A stretch of DNA of 64,000 nucleotides, taken from NCBI RefSeq assembly GCF_000718085.1, contig NZ_JOEC01000002.1, positions 682,001-746,000 of the forward strand, read 5' to 3'. Below the pieces are notes generated by a model. The model searched no databases. It saw nothing but the letters and a program-made list of their open reading frames with translations, and was not told the DNA's origin. Within the stretch, counting starts at the first letter, position 1, and every line of letters begins with the position of its first letter. This stretch comes from Mycetocola saprophilus (GTDB lineage: Bacteria; Actinomycetota; Actinomycetes; Actinomycetales; Microbacteriaceae). Below are positions 42,639 through 51,775 of this stretch, in pieces. The position numbers and the translations under genes are program-made.

Positions 42639-45500
42639 ATGACATCCCCCGCGCTCGCCGCCGCCTCGCCCGAATCTGCCGCGGCGCTCCCCGTTTCCTT
42701 GCCCGAGACTCTCGGTGCCGCGACTCTCGGCGAATCGTTGCCGAACGGATCCCAAGAATTTGGGCGGCTCGATCCCGGCACCTCCGAGATCGGGATCGGC
42801 CCGATCCTGCAGCGCGGCACCGGTCCGATCCGTGCCGTCCACTACGTACCCGCGGGCGTCGATACCGTGCTCTGGGGGCGTCTGCCCGCCGCCGGTGATG
42901 CGCCGATCCTCAGCGTGGATTCCGGCACCGAGGTCACCATCGATACCGTCAGTCATGAGGGGCTGCTGGACGACCAGGGCGGAGATCCCGCCGCCTTCTT
43001 CGGTGCGCACGGGGTGCCCCGGAACCGCATCCTGGATGATGCGGTAGAAATCGCCGGTTCGGTGCCGCGCGATGCGAGTATCGACGGGCCACACGTGGTG
43101 TCGCGGCCGATCGAGGTGCGGGGTGCCCGGCCGGGTGACGTGCTGGGAATCACCCTGGTCGAGGCCCTGCGCCGGGTCCCCTACGGGGTGATTTCCAACC
43201 GGCACGGACGCGGTGCACTGCCCGATCGGTTCCCCGAAGGCTCCGAGAATGTGAGTGTGTTCAGCCCGGTGATGCCGAACGACCCCTCCGACCTCGCGGC
43301 CGACGCTCCCGCCCACGGTAGCGTGCCGCTGCGCACGGGTGCGCCCGGATCCGGGGATGACCCGCGGACACCTCCGTCCGGCTCGCAGCCCGGTTTGGGT
43401 GACGGCGTCGCGCCCGGGCGGGCGACCTTCCCGCTGCGACCGTTCCTGGGAATCATGGGGGTCGCGGTCGCCGAGACCGAACGCCCCCACTCGGTTCCGC
43501 CGGGGATGCATGGTGGCAACATCGACGTGTCCCTGCTGGTGCCCGGCACCACGATCTACCTGCCCGTGCAGGTGGCCGGGGCCCTCGCCTATGTGGGGGA
43601 TCCGCACTTCGCCCAGGGGGACGGCGAGGTGTCGCTGACGGCGCTGGAGGCCTCGCTGCGGGTGACCGTGCGTTTTGACCTGGTGAGCGCCTCCGAAGCC
43701 GCGGCTCGCTGGGGAACCCTGAGCGCGCCGCTGATCGAGACCCCCGAGTTCCTCGTGCCCTGCGGCCTAGGGGACACCCTGGACGAGGCGATGCGCGCCT
43801 GCGTCGGCGCGAGTGTGGCACTGCTTGGCACCCGCTTCGACATGGAGTCTCACCTCGCCTACGCCTACCTCAGCGCCGCGACCGACTTCCGGATCTCCCA
43901 GGTGGTGGACCGCGTGGTGGGGGTGCACGCGACCATCCGTCGCAGCGATTTTGAGGGCGATCAGAACCTCGGCGCGCTGATCGCCGCTAGCGAGTCCTAT
44001 GAGTCCGCGCTCGCCGCCGACGATACCGCCGCCCTGGATGCGGCCTTTATCGAGGGGCCGGGCACCCTGCGCGCCGATGCCCACGGGATTCTGCGCGGAT
44101 CCGAGGCGATCTCGCGCTTCCGGGGGCGTCGCGGCGGGACTGCCCGACGCGAGGTTGTGGGGCGCGATGTGCGCTGGATCGACCCGCACAACGCGCTGAT
44201 GGTCATCGAAACCCGCACCCTTTCCGGCGGACGCGGGCTGAACACGCAGCACTGGACACTCGGCCCGGGCGGCTGGCGGATCGCGCTGGCACAGGTGGCG
44301 GCCCCGGCCGCGGCTATCGACCCGGCCGTGTGGCGGATCGTCGGGACGCCGCTGGTTCCGGCGAGCGCCGCCGGGCTGCTGGCGGGGGAGCGGATCGCGG
44401 TCAAGGACCTGTTTGCGGTTGCCGGGCAGCGCATCGGTGCCGGGGTTCCCGCCTACCTGGCCGAGTCCGAGAACGAAATCGAGCCCGCCCACGCCCCGGC
44501 CCTCGCCGCCCTGCTGGAGGCGGGGGCCGAGGTGACCGGGATCGCCCAGACCGACGAGTTTGCGTACGGGCTCACCGGTACGAGCGGTCCGCACGCCCCG
44601 GCGGCGAACCCGGCCGCCCCCGGACATCTGCCGGGTGGATCCACGAGCGGTCCGGCAGTGGCCGTGGCATCGGGACAGGTCGGTATCGGACTGGGGACGG
44701 ACACCGCCGGGTCGATTCGTGTGCCTGCCGCCTATCAGGGACTCTGGGGGCTGCGTACCACCCACGGACTGGTGTCGCGGGCCGGGGTGCTGCCGCTGGC
44801 TCCGAGCTTTGACACCGTCGGCTGGCTGACCCGATCCCCCGAGCTGCTGCGCCGCGTGCTGCGGGCGAGTGTGCCACAACTCTCGGTCGAGGCGAGTGAG
44901 CCGGAGATTCTGTGCCTGCCCGACCTCCTCCCCGGGATCGACCCGGACGTGCTTTCCGCCTATCACGCGGCCCTCGCGCGCCTGGAAGCGCAGGGGCTGA
45001 CAATCACCGAGCTGGCCCCCGCCCACCTCGCCGAGGTACCCGAGGTCTTCCGGGTGGTCCAGGCGGGGGAGGCCCACGCGGCGCACGGCGAGTGGGTGGC
45101 CGCGCATCCGGGTGCCCTCGATCCGGCGGTTGCCGAGCGATTCCGGGCCGCCGCGAATCTGGATCCCGCGGTGCTCGCCGCCGCCATAACCCGGCTGCCG
45201 GAACTCCGGGCGCACCTGAACGCCGCCCTCGGCGAGCGCGTGGTGCTGCTGCCCACGACTCCCGGACCGGCACCCCGGGTGGACGCGGATCCCGCCGAAC
45301 TCGACCGGGTTCGCGCCCACACCCTGCGCCTCACCACGCTGGCCTCCCTCACCGGACGTCCGGCGCTCGCCTTCCCGGTGCCGCGGGCACCGGGTGCGCT
45401 TCCGATCGGCCTGAGCCTGATCGGTCCGCCCGGCAGCGAGCACACCCTGCTTGCGCTCGCCGAAACCCTGTTCCCCTCAACCGTTCGGGAGATCTCATGA
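42639..45500 (+). CDS. Three-domain fusion: acetamidase/formamidase + AtzH-like + amidase-signature hydrolase
   Basis: 953 residues from the ATG at 42639 (GGAAAG upstream); an ATG at 42579 overlapping the DUF1275 stop (ATGA) would add 20 residues and is also possible. About 41-440: FmdA/AmdA domain (SRPIEVRGARPGDVLGITL, PHSVPPGMHGGNIDVSLL, YLPVQVAGALAYVGDPHFAQ). About 445-560: SnoaL-like AtzH/HpxZ (DUF3225) domain (GTLRADAHGILRGSEAISRF). About 567-953: amidase-signature domain with Lys588 (IAVKDLF), Ser668 (GGSTSGPA) and nucleophile Ser692 (TDTAGSIRVPA), so the triad is complete. AtzH-amidase pairs occur in cyanurate and oxalurate degradation; joining them to a formamidase is unusual. Likely chain: oxalurate to oxamate or oxalate, and/or formamide to formate. 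Next to pucG, whose product is oxalurate. Confidence 0.82.
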   Translation: MTSPALAAASPESAAALPVSLPETLGAATLGESLPNGSQEFGRLDPGTSEIGIGPILQRGTGPIRAVHYVPAGVDTVLWGRLPAAGDAPILSVDSGTEVTIDTVSHEGLLDDQGGDPAAFFGAHGVPRNRILDDAVEIAGSVPRDASIDGPHVVSRPIEVRGARPGDVLGITLVEALRRVPYGVISNRHGRGALPDRFPEGSENVSVFSPVMPNDPSDLAADAPAHGSVPLRTGAPGSGDDPRTPPSGSQPGLGDGVAPGRATFPLRPFLGIMGVAVAETERPHSVPPGMHGGNIDVSLLVPGTTIYLPVQVAGALAYVGDPHFAQGDGEVSLTALEASLRVTVRFDLVSASEAAARWGTLSAPLIETPEFLVPCGLGDTLDEAMRACVGASVALLGTRFDMESHLAYAYLSAATDFRISQVVDRVVGVHATIRRSDFEGDQNLGALIAASESYESALAADDTAALDAAFIEGPGTLRADAHGILRGSEAISRFRGRRGGTARREVVGRDVRWIDPHNALMVIETRTLSGGRGLNTQHWTLGPGGWRIALAQVAAPAAAIDPAVWRIVGTPLVPASAAGLLAGERIAVKDLFAVAGQRIGAGVPAYLAESENEIEPAHAPALAALLEAGAEVTGIAQTDEFAYGLTGTSGPHAPAANPAAPGHLPGGSTSGPAVAVASGQVGIGLGTDTAGSIRVPAAYQGLWGLRTTHGLVSRAGVLPLAPSFDTVGWLTRSPELLRRVLRASVPQLSVEASEPEILCLPDLLPGIDPDVLSAYHAALARLEAQGLTITELAPAHLAEVPEVFRVVQAGEAHAAHGEWVAAHPGALDPAVAERFRAAANLDPAVLAAAITRLPELRAHLNAALGERVVLLPTTPGPAPRVDADPAELDRVRAHTLRLTTLASLTGRPALAFPVPRAPGALPIGLSLIGPPGSEHTLLALAETLFPSTVREIS

Positions 45501-46756
45501 CCATCCACCCCCAGGTTCCCACCTTTGCCTCCGAGCCGATCGCGCCGCCGCAGCGGCTGCTGATGGGTCCGGGACCGATCAACGCCGATCCGCGCGTGCT
45601 GCGGGCGATGTCGGCCGGGCTGATCGGCCAGTTCGACCCGGCCATGACCGACTATATGGGCCAGACCCAGGAGCTCTACCGCCGGGTGTTCCAGACCCGC
45701 AACGAACACACACTCCTGGTGGACGGTACCGCCCGCGCGGGCATCGAGGCCGCGCTATTCTCGCTGATCACTCCCGGCGACCGCGTGCTGGTGCCGATCT
45801 TTGGGCGCTTCGGCGGACTGCTGCGCGAGATTTGCGAGCGGGCCGGGGCCGAGGTGCACGTGCGCGAGATCCCCTGGGGCACGGTGTTTCGGCCCGAGCA
45901 GATCGCCGAGGCCATCGCGCAGACCCGGCCCGCGCTGGTGGCGATGGTACACGGTGACACCTCCACCACGATGCTGCAACCGATGGAGGGCCTGCGCGAA
46001 ATCTGCGACCGCTACGGCGCACTGCTCTACACCGACGTAACGGCCTCGCTCGGTGGTAACCCATTTGATCAGGATGAGCTGGGCATCGATGCCGCCACGG
46101 CCGGACTGCAAAAGTGCCTGGGCGGGCCCTCGGGTAGCGCGCCCGCCTCGTTCTCTCCGGCGGCGGTCGAGCGGATCGGTCGCCGGCACAGCGTGGAGGC
46201 GGGCCTGCGCGATCCCGGACAGTTCCCCTCCGAGCACCGCATCCGCTCCAACTACTTCGACCTCGGCATGATCTTTGACTACTGGGGTGCCACCCGGCTC
46301 AACCACCACACCGAGGCCACCAGCATGCTCTATGCGGCGCATGAGTGCGCGCGGATCATCGTGACCGAGGGGCTGGCCGAGACCATCGAGCGCCACCGGG
46401 TACACGGGGCGGCGATCCATGCCGGGGTGCTCGGTCTCGGCCTGCGTGACTTCGGTGAGGCCCAGTACCGGATGAATAATGTGGTGGCCGTGCACATCCC
46501 CGAGGGGGTCAACGGCGACGCGGTGCGAGCGGACATGCTGACGGACTTTGCGATCGAAATTGGCACCTCGTTCGGGCCGCTGCACGGCAAGGTCTGGCGG
46601 ATCGGGACGATGGGCTACAACGCCCGCCGCGACACCGTGCTCTCGACCCTCGCCGCGCTGGAATCCGTGCTGGTGCGTCACGGCGTCTCGGTGCCGCGCT
46701 CGGGCGGGGTCGAGGCCGCGCTGGACAGCTATCGCGGCGCGGGGAACCCGGCATGA
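45497..46756 (+). CDS. pucG: Class V aminotransferase, ureidoglycine-glyoxylate type
   Basis: 419-residue PLP enzyme of the alanine-glyoxylate aminotransferase group. PLP Lys at about 206 in AGLQKCLGGPSG; LLMGPGPINADPRVL and TDVTASLGGNPFD are typical. In Bacillus, PucG transfers the amino group of (S)-ureidoglycine to glyoxylate, giving oxalurate and glycine. Placement between the amidase fusion and allantoate amidohydrolase, both joined by ATGA overlaps, supports that reaction over alanine- or serine-glyoxylate activity. The C-terminal 20 residues are variable. Confidence 0.85.
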   Translation: MTIHPQVPTFASEPIAPPQRLLMGPGPINADPRVLRAMSAGLIGQFDPAMTDYMGQTQELYRRVFQTRNEHTLLVDGTARAGIEAALFSLITPGDRVLVPIFGRFGGLLREICERAGAEVHVREIPWGTVFRPEQIAEAIAQTRPALVAMVHGDTSTTMLQPMEGLREICDRYGALLYTDVTASLGGNPFDQDELGIDAATAGLQKCLGGPSGSAPASFSPAAVERIGRRHSVEAGLRDPGQFPSEHRIRSNYFDLGMIFDYWGATRLNHHTEATSMLYAAHECARIIVTEGLAETIERHRVHGAAIHAGVLGLGLRDFGEAQYRMNNVVAVHIPEGVNGDAVRADMLTDFAIEIGTSFGPLHGKVWRIGTMGYNARRDTVLSTLAALESVLVRHGVSVPRSGGVEAALDSYRGAGNPA

Positions 46757-48090
46757 GCGCGCACGGGAGTCAGGTGATTCCACCGCAGAATCGGCACACA
46801 CCCGTGTCGGGCATCACCGAGCCCGGGCACACGAGCAGTGGGCACGAGCCGAGTGCCGAGGGTGCGCTGATCGCCCGCCGCATTGCCGAGCTGGCCGCGG
46901 TGTCCGCCCGCCCCGACGCCCTGGAACGGGTACACCTGAGCCTGGAGCACTCGGCGGTCAACGCGTGTGTGGGCACCTGGTTTGCCGAGGCCGGGCTGGA
47001 GGTTCGGATCGATGCGGCCGGAAACCTGTGTGGGCGGATCGAGGGACGCGAGCCCGGGTTGCCCGCGCTGCTGCTCGGATCCCACCTGGACACCGTGCCC
47101 GATGCGGGCCGCTATGACGGGATGCTTGGTGTGCTGCTGGCGCTCGCCGCGATCCGACGTCTGGCCCCGCAGGCGCGGAACCTTCCGTTCGCGCTGGAAT
47201 TGGTCGCGCTGAGCGATGAGGAGGGCACCCGGTTTGGGACCGCGCTCTCGGGCAGCCGCGCGCTCGCCGGAACGTTTGATCCCGCCTGGTGGGACATCCA
47301 GGACGGCGACGGGGTGACCTACCGCGAGGCGGCGCTCGCCTTCGGGCTCGACCCCGCCCGCATCGGCGAGGCAGCCCGCGCCCCGCACGAGTTGGTGGGG
47401 TATCTGGAGGCGCACATCGAACAGGGGCCCGAGCTGCTGGATCAGGATCGCCCGCTCGGCGTGGTCTCCTCGATCGGGGCGGCCACCCGCTCCCGGATCA
47501 CCCTCACCGGAAGAGCCGGTCACGCCGGGGGCACACCCTGGCCGCGTCGCCGGGACGCGCTGGTCGCCGCGAGCGAGGTGATTCTGGCCATCGAATCCAT
47601 CGCCCGGGAAGCCGGTGCCCTGGCCACGGTGGGCACCATTCAGGTGCTGCCCGGCGGGGTCAACGTGATTCCCGGGATCGCCGAGTTCAGCCTCGACCTG
47701 CGCGCCGAATCCACCGAACTGCGCGCGGCAACCTTCGAGCGGATCCTCGATGCCACCCGCGAAATCTGTGAGCGCCGCCGCGTGACATTCGAGTGCACCG
47801 AAACCTACCGGGCCGACGCGGTGACCTGTGCCCCCGCGCTGCGTGCGGCCGTGGAAACCGGGATCGCCCGGGCCGCCGCCGCCCCGGTGCCCGCCCCGAT
47901 CTGGAGCCGGGCCGGACACGACGGCCTGGCCCTTGCCACGATCACCGACGTGGCCATGCTGTTTGTGCGCTGCGGGAATGAGGGCATCAGCCACCATCCC
48001 GATGAGAGCGTGCTGGATGCCGATATCGAGGTTGCGCTGGATGCACTGACCGCGGCGATCCAGGCGTTCGCCGAGGAATACGCCCGCTAG
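46753..48090 (+). CDS. allC: Allantoate amidohydrolase (M20 family)
   Basis: 445-residue M20 metallohydrolase with the hydantoinase/carbamoylase fold; converts allantoate to ureidoglycine, NH3 and CO2. Metal ligands: LLGSHLDTVPDAGRYDG (H, D), ALSDEEGTRFG (paired Glu), IEQGPELLD, and a terminal GNEGISHHPDE His. The substrate loop SRAGHDGLALA is present. The dimerisation domain (RSRITLTGRAGHAGGTPWP) lies in the middle. The first ~35 residues are extra and His/Pro/Ser-rich. N-carbamoyl-amino-acid amidase is the alternative; allantoinase next door favours allantoate. Confidence 0.85.
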   Translation: MSAHGSQVIPPQNRHTPVSGITEPGHTSSGHEPSAEGALIARRIAELAAVSARPDALERVHLSLEHSAVNACVGTWFAEAGLEVRIDAAGNLCGRIEGREPGLPALLLGSHLDTVPDAGRYDGMLGVLLALAAIRRLAPQARNLPFALELVALSDEEGTRFGTALSGSRALAGTFDPAWWDIQDGDGVTYREAALAFGLDPARIGEAARAPHELVGYLEAHIEQGPELLDQDRPLGVVSSIGAATRSRITLTGRAGHAGGTPWPRRRDALVAASEVILAIESIAREAGALATVGTIQVLPGGVNVIPGIAEFSLDLRAESTELRAATFERILDATREICERRRVTFECTETYRADAVTCAPALRAAVETGIARAAAAPVPAPIWSRAGHDGLALATITDVAMLFVRCGNEGISHHPDESVLDADIEVALDALTAAIQAFAEEYAR

Positions 48091-48140
48091 GTTCACGTCT
48101 CCACGTTCCCCCTCACCGCCTCGAATTGGATGGAGTCTCG

Positions 48141-49487
48141 ATGTCCCCCACACCCCACCTCCCCGACCTCGTCATCCACGCCGAGCGTGCCCTGATCGAC
48201 GGGGTGCTACGCCCGGCGAGCGTGCACGTCACCGGCGGCCGCATCACCGCGATCACCGCACTCGATACGGAGACGGACACCGCGTTGCCGGGTGTCACCC
48301 TGCCCCCGAGCCAGGTGCTGCTCCCGGGCCTCGTGGACACCCACGTCCACGTCAACGAACCCGGACGCACCGAGTGGGAGGGGTTCGACTCGGCAACCCG
48401 TGCGGCCGCCCGCGGCGGGGTCACAACCCTGCTCGACATGCCGCTGAACTCGATTCCGGTCACCACCACGGTGGCCGCGCTGGAGGAAAAGCTGGCCGCG
48501 GCGATCCCGCAGCTCCGGGTGGACGTCGGTTTCTGGGGTGGTGCGGTCCCCGAAAATGGTGCCGATCTGCGTCCGCTGCACGAGGCCGGGGTGTTTGGAT
48601 TCAAGGCGTTTTTGGCCCCCTCGGGGATCGACGAGTTCGGGCATCTGACCGAGCCCGAGCTGAACACCGTGCTGGCGGCGCTCGCCGAGGACGATGCGCT
48701 GCTGATCGTGCACGCCGAATCCCCGGCGGTGCTCGACGCCCAGCCCGAATCCGTGGATGGCGGCTATTCGGCCTTTCTTCGTTCGCGCCCGGAGGAGGCC
48801 GAGCGGGACGCGATTCGCATGGTCATCGAGGGGCTGGAGCGCACGGGCGGGCGGGCGCACATCCTGCACCTGTCGGCGGCGAGCGCGCTGGACCAGATCC
48901 GCGCCGCCAAGGCTGTGGGCCTGCGCCTGACCGTGGAAACCTGCCCGCACTATCTGGGGCTCAGCGCCGAGGACGTGCCCGCCGGGGGCACCGAGTTTAA
49001 GTGTTGCCCGCCGATCCGCGACGCGGGAAACCGGGCGGCGCTCTGGGCGGCCCTGATCGATGGGACCATCGACACGATCGCCTCGGATCACTCACCCAGC
49101 ACCATCGAGCAGAAGCGCCGCGGCGATGGTGACTTTCGGGTCGCCTGGGGCGGGGTTTCGGGCCTCGAGGTTGAGCTGCCCGTGGTGTGGACCGCGGCGC
49201 GCGAGTTTGGAATGCCGCTCGAGCGAGTCATCCGCCTGCTCGCCGAGGCCCCGGCCCGGCTCGTGGGTCTGAGCGACGTGGGCAGCATCAGGGTCGGCAA
49301 CCGCGCCCACCTGATCGCCTTCGACCCCGACGCCGCGTTCACCGTGCATGCCGAACACCTCGCCCACCGCAACAAGATCTCGGCCTTCGACGGCCGCACC
49401 CTGCACGGCGTGGTTGAGCGGGTCTGGCTGCACGGCACCGAACTCACCGAGGATTCGGCCCCCTCCGGCCAGGTGCGCAGACGCTGA
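48141..49487 (+). CDS. allB: Allantoinase
   Basis: 448 residues from the ATG at 48141 (GGAG site). Dihydroorotase-superfamily enzyme opening the hydantoin ring of allantoin to allantoate. VDTHVHVNEPGRTEWEGF is diagnostic; GVFGFKAFLAPSG carries the Lys expected to bridge the metals, followed by LLIVHAES, HILHLSAASAL, VETCPHYLGLS and the Asp in ASDHSPST. It completes allantoin-allantoate-ureidoglycine-oxalurate with the two genes before it. Separated from allC by 50 nt. An allantoin racemase candidate lies at 51776. Confidence 0.93.
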   Translation: MSPTPHLPDLVIHAERALIDGVLRPASVHVTGGRITAITALDTETDTALPGVTLPPSQVLLPGLVDTHVHVNEPGRTEWEGFDSATRAAARGGVTTLLDMPLNSIPVTTTVAALEEKLAAAIPQLRVDVGFWGGAVPENGADLRPLHEAGVFGFKAFLAPSGIDEFGHLTEPELNTVLAALAEDDALLIVHAESPAVLDAQPESVDGGYSAFLRSRPEEAERDAIRMVIEGLERTGGRAHILHLSAASALDQIRAAKAVGLRLTVETCPHYLGLSAEDVPAGGTEFKCCPPIRDAGNRAALWAALIDGTIDTIASDHSPSTIEQKRRGDGDFRVAWGGVSGLEVELPVVWTAAREFGMPLERVIRLLAEAPARLVGLSDVGSIRVGNRAHLIAFDPDAAFTVHAEHLAHRNKISAFDGRTLHGVVERVWLHGTELTEDSAPSGQVRRR

Positions 49488-49611
49488 ACCGGGGATGAAG
49501 GTGCGGGTCCATCGCCCGGCCGGTGGGTTCGGCACACGGGCCGCCTGATCGGCCGGGTGGCGGCACGGTGCCGCCGCCTTCTCGGCTGAGTGTTTGTGTG
49601 AAAATATCTGT

Positions 49612-50382
49612 GTGCAAAATGAGAATGCTTCGGCGAAGACGCCGGTTCTAGACGCCAGAGGCGTCGGTAAAACCTTTCCTGCCCGGCGGGGAAATCCAGC
49701 CGTTCCCGTGATTTCGGACGTGGATGTTTGTGTGCTCCCGGGCGAATTTGTCGCGCTGGTTGGCCCCAGCGGATCGGGCAAATCCACGCTGCTGTATTGC
49801 CTCGCCGGTCTGGAACCGGCAAACACGGGTGAGATCAGCCTGATGGGTGTGCCGCTGCGGGGACTAAGCCGCGCCCGCCTCGCGAAACTTCGACGAGACA
49901 GTGTGGGGTTCATTTTTCAGGCCTATAACCTGGTGGCCTCGCTCACCGTGCGTGAGAACGTCGCGCTGCCCGCTCGGCTGAGCGGAAAGCGAGTGGATCG
50001 GCCGGCCGTGGACGTCCTCCTCGATCAGGTGGGTCTGGGTGGGCGGGGTTCGCACCGTCCCGCCGAGCTGTCGGGAGGGCAACAGCAACGTGTCGCCATT
50101 GCCCGGGTGCTGGCAGCCCAACCCCGGGTTGTCTTTGCCGATGAACCCACCGGTGCCCTGGATAGCCGCTCGGGTGCGGTGGTACTGGATCTGCTTCAGA
50201 AGGCAGCGGCGTCGGGAACCGCTGTGGTGATGGTAACCCATGATATGGAAGCGGCCGCGCGCGCGGATCGCGTTCTGGTCCTGCGCGATGGGCGCATCCA
50301 GCGTGAGCTGGTGCGGCCCACCGTGGAGGACATCTTCGCCTCGATGACACTTCCCCCGGCCACGTCGACGGTTACCGCGTGA
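49612..50382 (+). CDS. ABC exporter ATP-binding protein (MacB/LolD type)
   Basis: 256 residues from GTG at 49612; a TTG at 49594 is the alternative, and neither has a strong ribosome site. Walker A GPSGSGKST, signature [15 protein letters not shown], Walker B VVFADEPTGALDS, switch VTHDM. DEPTGALD and the short Q-loop FIFQAYNLVASLTV place it in the lipoprotein/antimicrobial-peptide exporter class that works with FtsX permeases. Its stop overlaps the permease GTG (GTGA). Codon use has slightly more non-preferred codons than the ureide genes. Likely role: export of, or resistance to, a peptide or lipid. Confidence 0.87.
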   Translation: MQNENASAKTPVLDARGVGKTFPARRGNPAVPVISDVDVCVLPGEFVALVGPSGSGKSTLLYCLAGLEPANTGEISLMGVPLRGLSRARLAKLRRDSVGFIFQAYNLVASLTVRENVALPARLSGKRVDRPAVDVLLDQVGLGGRGSHRPAELSGGQQQRVAIARVLAAQPRVVFADEPTGALDSRSGAVVLDLLQKAAASGTAVVMVTHDMEAAARADRVLVLRDGRIQRELVRPTVEDIFASMTLPPATSTVTA

Positions 50383-51710
50383 TCGCGCTTATTTTCGCCG
50401 ATGTGATCCGTGGGTACCGAGTGTGGTTGGGACTGGCTGCCGTATCGGCGGCCGTCGCGGCCGCCTTCACCTACGTCGCCTGCACGCTGACCTCGGCGGT
50501 TGCTAACCCCGGGGATCTGGGCGCACTCATCGCCGCAACCTCGGTAGCCGTGGTGTTTTTCACCGTTGTCGCCGGCATCGTGGTGATCGGAAGTACCTCA
50601 AACCTTGTGGTCACCGTACAGCGACGCCAGATCGCGCTGTGGCAACTGATCGGGTTCACCCCGCGCGCGGTGTACTGGACCTTTTCCGCGCAGATCCTGG
50701 TCACGGCGACCGTGGGTTCGGCACTGGGGGCGCTGATCGGGACCTGGATATTCACCCCCGTTTTCCGATACGTGTTGAGTGTCTGGGCCGACCCAGAAAC
50801 GGCGCAGGTGTCCATTCAGCCATGGGCGGCAATCGTGGCCGCGGCCTGCACGATCCTGTTTGTGGGACTGTCAGGTCTCAGTGGAGCGCGCCGGGCATCG
50901 CGGACATCGCCGGTCCAAATTCTGCGCGAGCCGGAAGCGCCCGGCGGCATTGTCCAGTGGATCCGAGTGGGTCTTGCCGTGGTTTTGTGTGGGGTGACGG
51001 TGGGGATCGCGGTCACGCGGTCCGGCGAATCCCTGTCCAGTGTCGCGACAAACGCGCCATTTTTTGCGCCGCTGTTGCTGGTTGCCTGCGTGATTGCCGC
51101 CCCCGTGCTGTACCCGGCGGTGATTTCCCTCTGGACGCGGGCGATCCCGGCGACCGCGAGTAGCTCGTGGTATCTCGCACGAAATGCCGCCCAGTATCGG
51201 GTGGGGCTTACCACCTCGGCAATCAGCCCGCTGATGCTCGCCATGGGCCTTGTCGCCGGTGTCTATAGCGCCGGAAACACCCTGGCCACCGCTGCGGGGG
51301 CAGACGCGGCCCAGTACGGTTTGGATCCGAGAGAGATTCTGCTGATGTTTGGCGGCCCGCTTCTGATCTCCCTGGTAGCCTCGGCCTCCGCGGTTTACAT
51401 CACCAATGGGGATCGCCGGAGGGAACGGGCGCTGCTGGATTCGGCCGGTGCAACCCCCGGCACCCACGTCGCGACGGCCTTCTGGGAGTCGGTCATCTAC
51501 GTGGTGACGGCGATGATCCTGGCGGCCGTGGCCGTCATCACCGCCACGGTTCTTGTGGCGCTCTTGGCCGGGGCACCGGGCGTCAGCGTTGATCTGATCC
51601 CGATTGCGGTCCTTGCCGGGGTCGGGCTGATCCTTCTCGGCGCGGCAACCCTGATCCCGGTGGTTGCGGCCCGACGGGCATCGCCCCTCGGCGCTCTCGC
51701 CGCCGAATAG
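50379..51710 (+). CDS. FtsX-family ABC permease
   Basis: 443 residues with about eight hydrophobic segments in two halves. The N-terminal half has VAGIVVIGSTSNLVVTVQRR, then QIALWQLIGFTPRAVYW, the FtsX-domain signature that contacts the ATPase. The C-terminal half repeats it (RERALLDSAGATPGTHVATA). It pairs with the ATPase just upstream. No substrate can be named. The single-permease, two-gene layout resembles bacteriocin or signal-peptide export systems. Confidence 0.84.
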   Translation: MIALIFADVIRGYRVWLGLAAVSAAVAAAFTYVACTLTSAVANPGDLGALIAATSVAVVFFTVVAGIVVIGSTSNLVVTVQRRQIALWQLIGFTPRAVYWTFSAQILVTATVGSALGALIGTWIFTPVFRYVLSVWADPETAQVSIQPWAAIVAAACTILFVGLSGLSGARRASRTSPVQILREPEAPGGIVQWIRVGLAVVLCGVTVGIAVTRSGESLSSVATNAPFFAPLLLVACVIAAPVLYPAVISLWTRAIPATASSSWYLARNAAQYRVGLTTSAISPLMLAMGLVAGVYSAGNTLATAAGADAAQYGLDPREILLMFGGPLLISLVASASAVYITNGDRRRERALLDSAGATPGTHVATAFWESVIYVVTAMILAAVAVITATVLVALLAGAPGVSVDLIPIAVLAGVGLILLGAATLIPVVAARRASPLGALAAE

Positions 51711-51714
51711 CAAA

Positions 51715-51748
51715 ACGGCACCGCGATCCGGGTGGATCGCGGTGCCGT
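51715..51748. terminator. Bidirectional terminator between the exporter and racemase genes
   Basis: Perfect 14-bp arms (ACGGCACCGCGATC/GATCGCGGTGCCGT), 6-nt loop, with TTTTG on the minus-strand side. It lies between converging stops at 51710 and 51776. Confidence 0.85.
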
Positions 51749-51775
51749 CTGTGTCGCGGTCTCGTTGATGCCGGG

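Noticed and set aside
43767..45443. 558-codon minus-strand frame inside the fusion hydrolase gene
   Set aside because: Antisense shadow; the plus-strand protein has clear catalytic motifs throughout.
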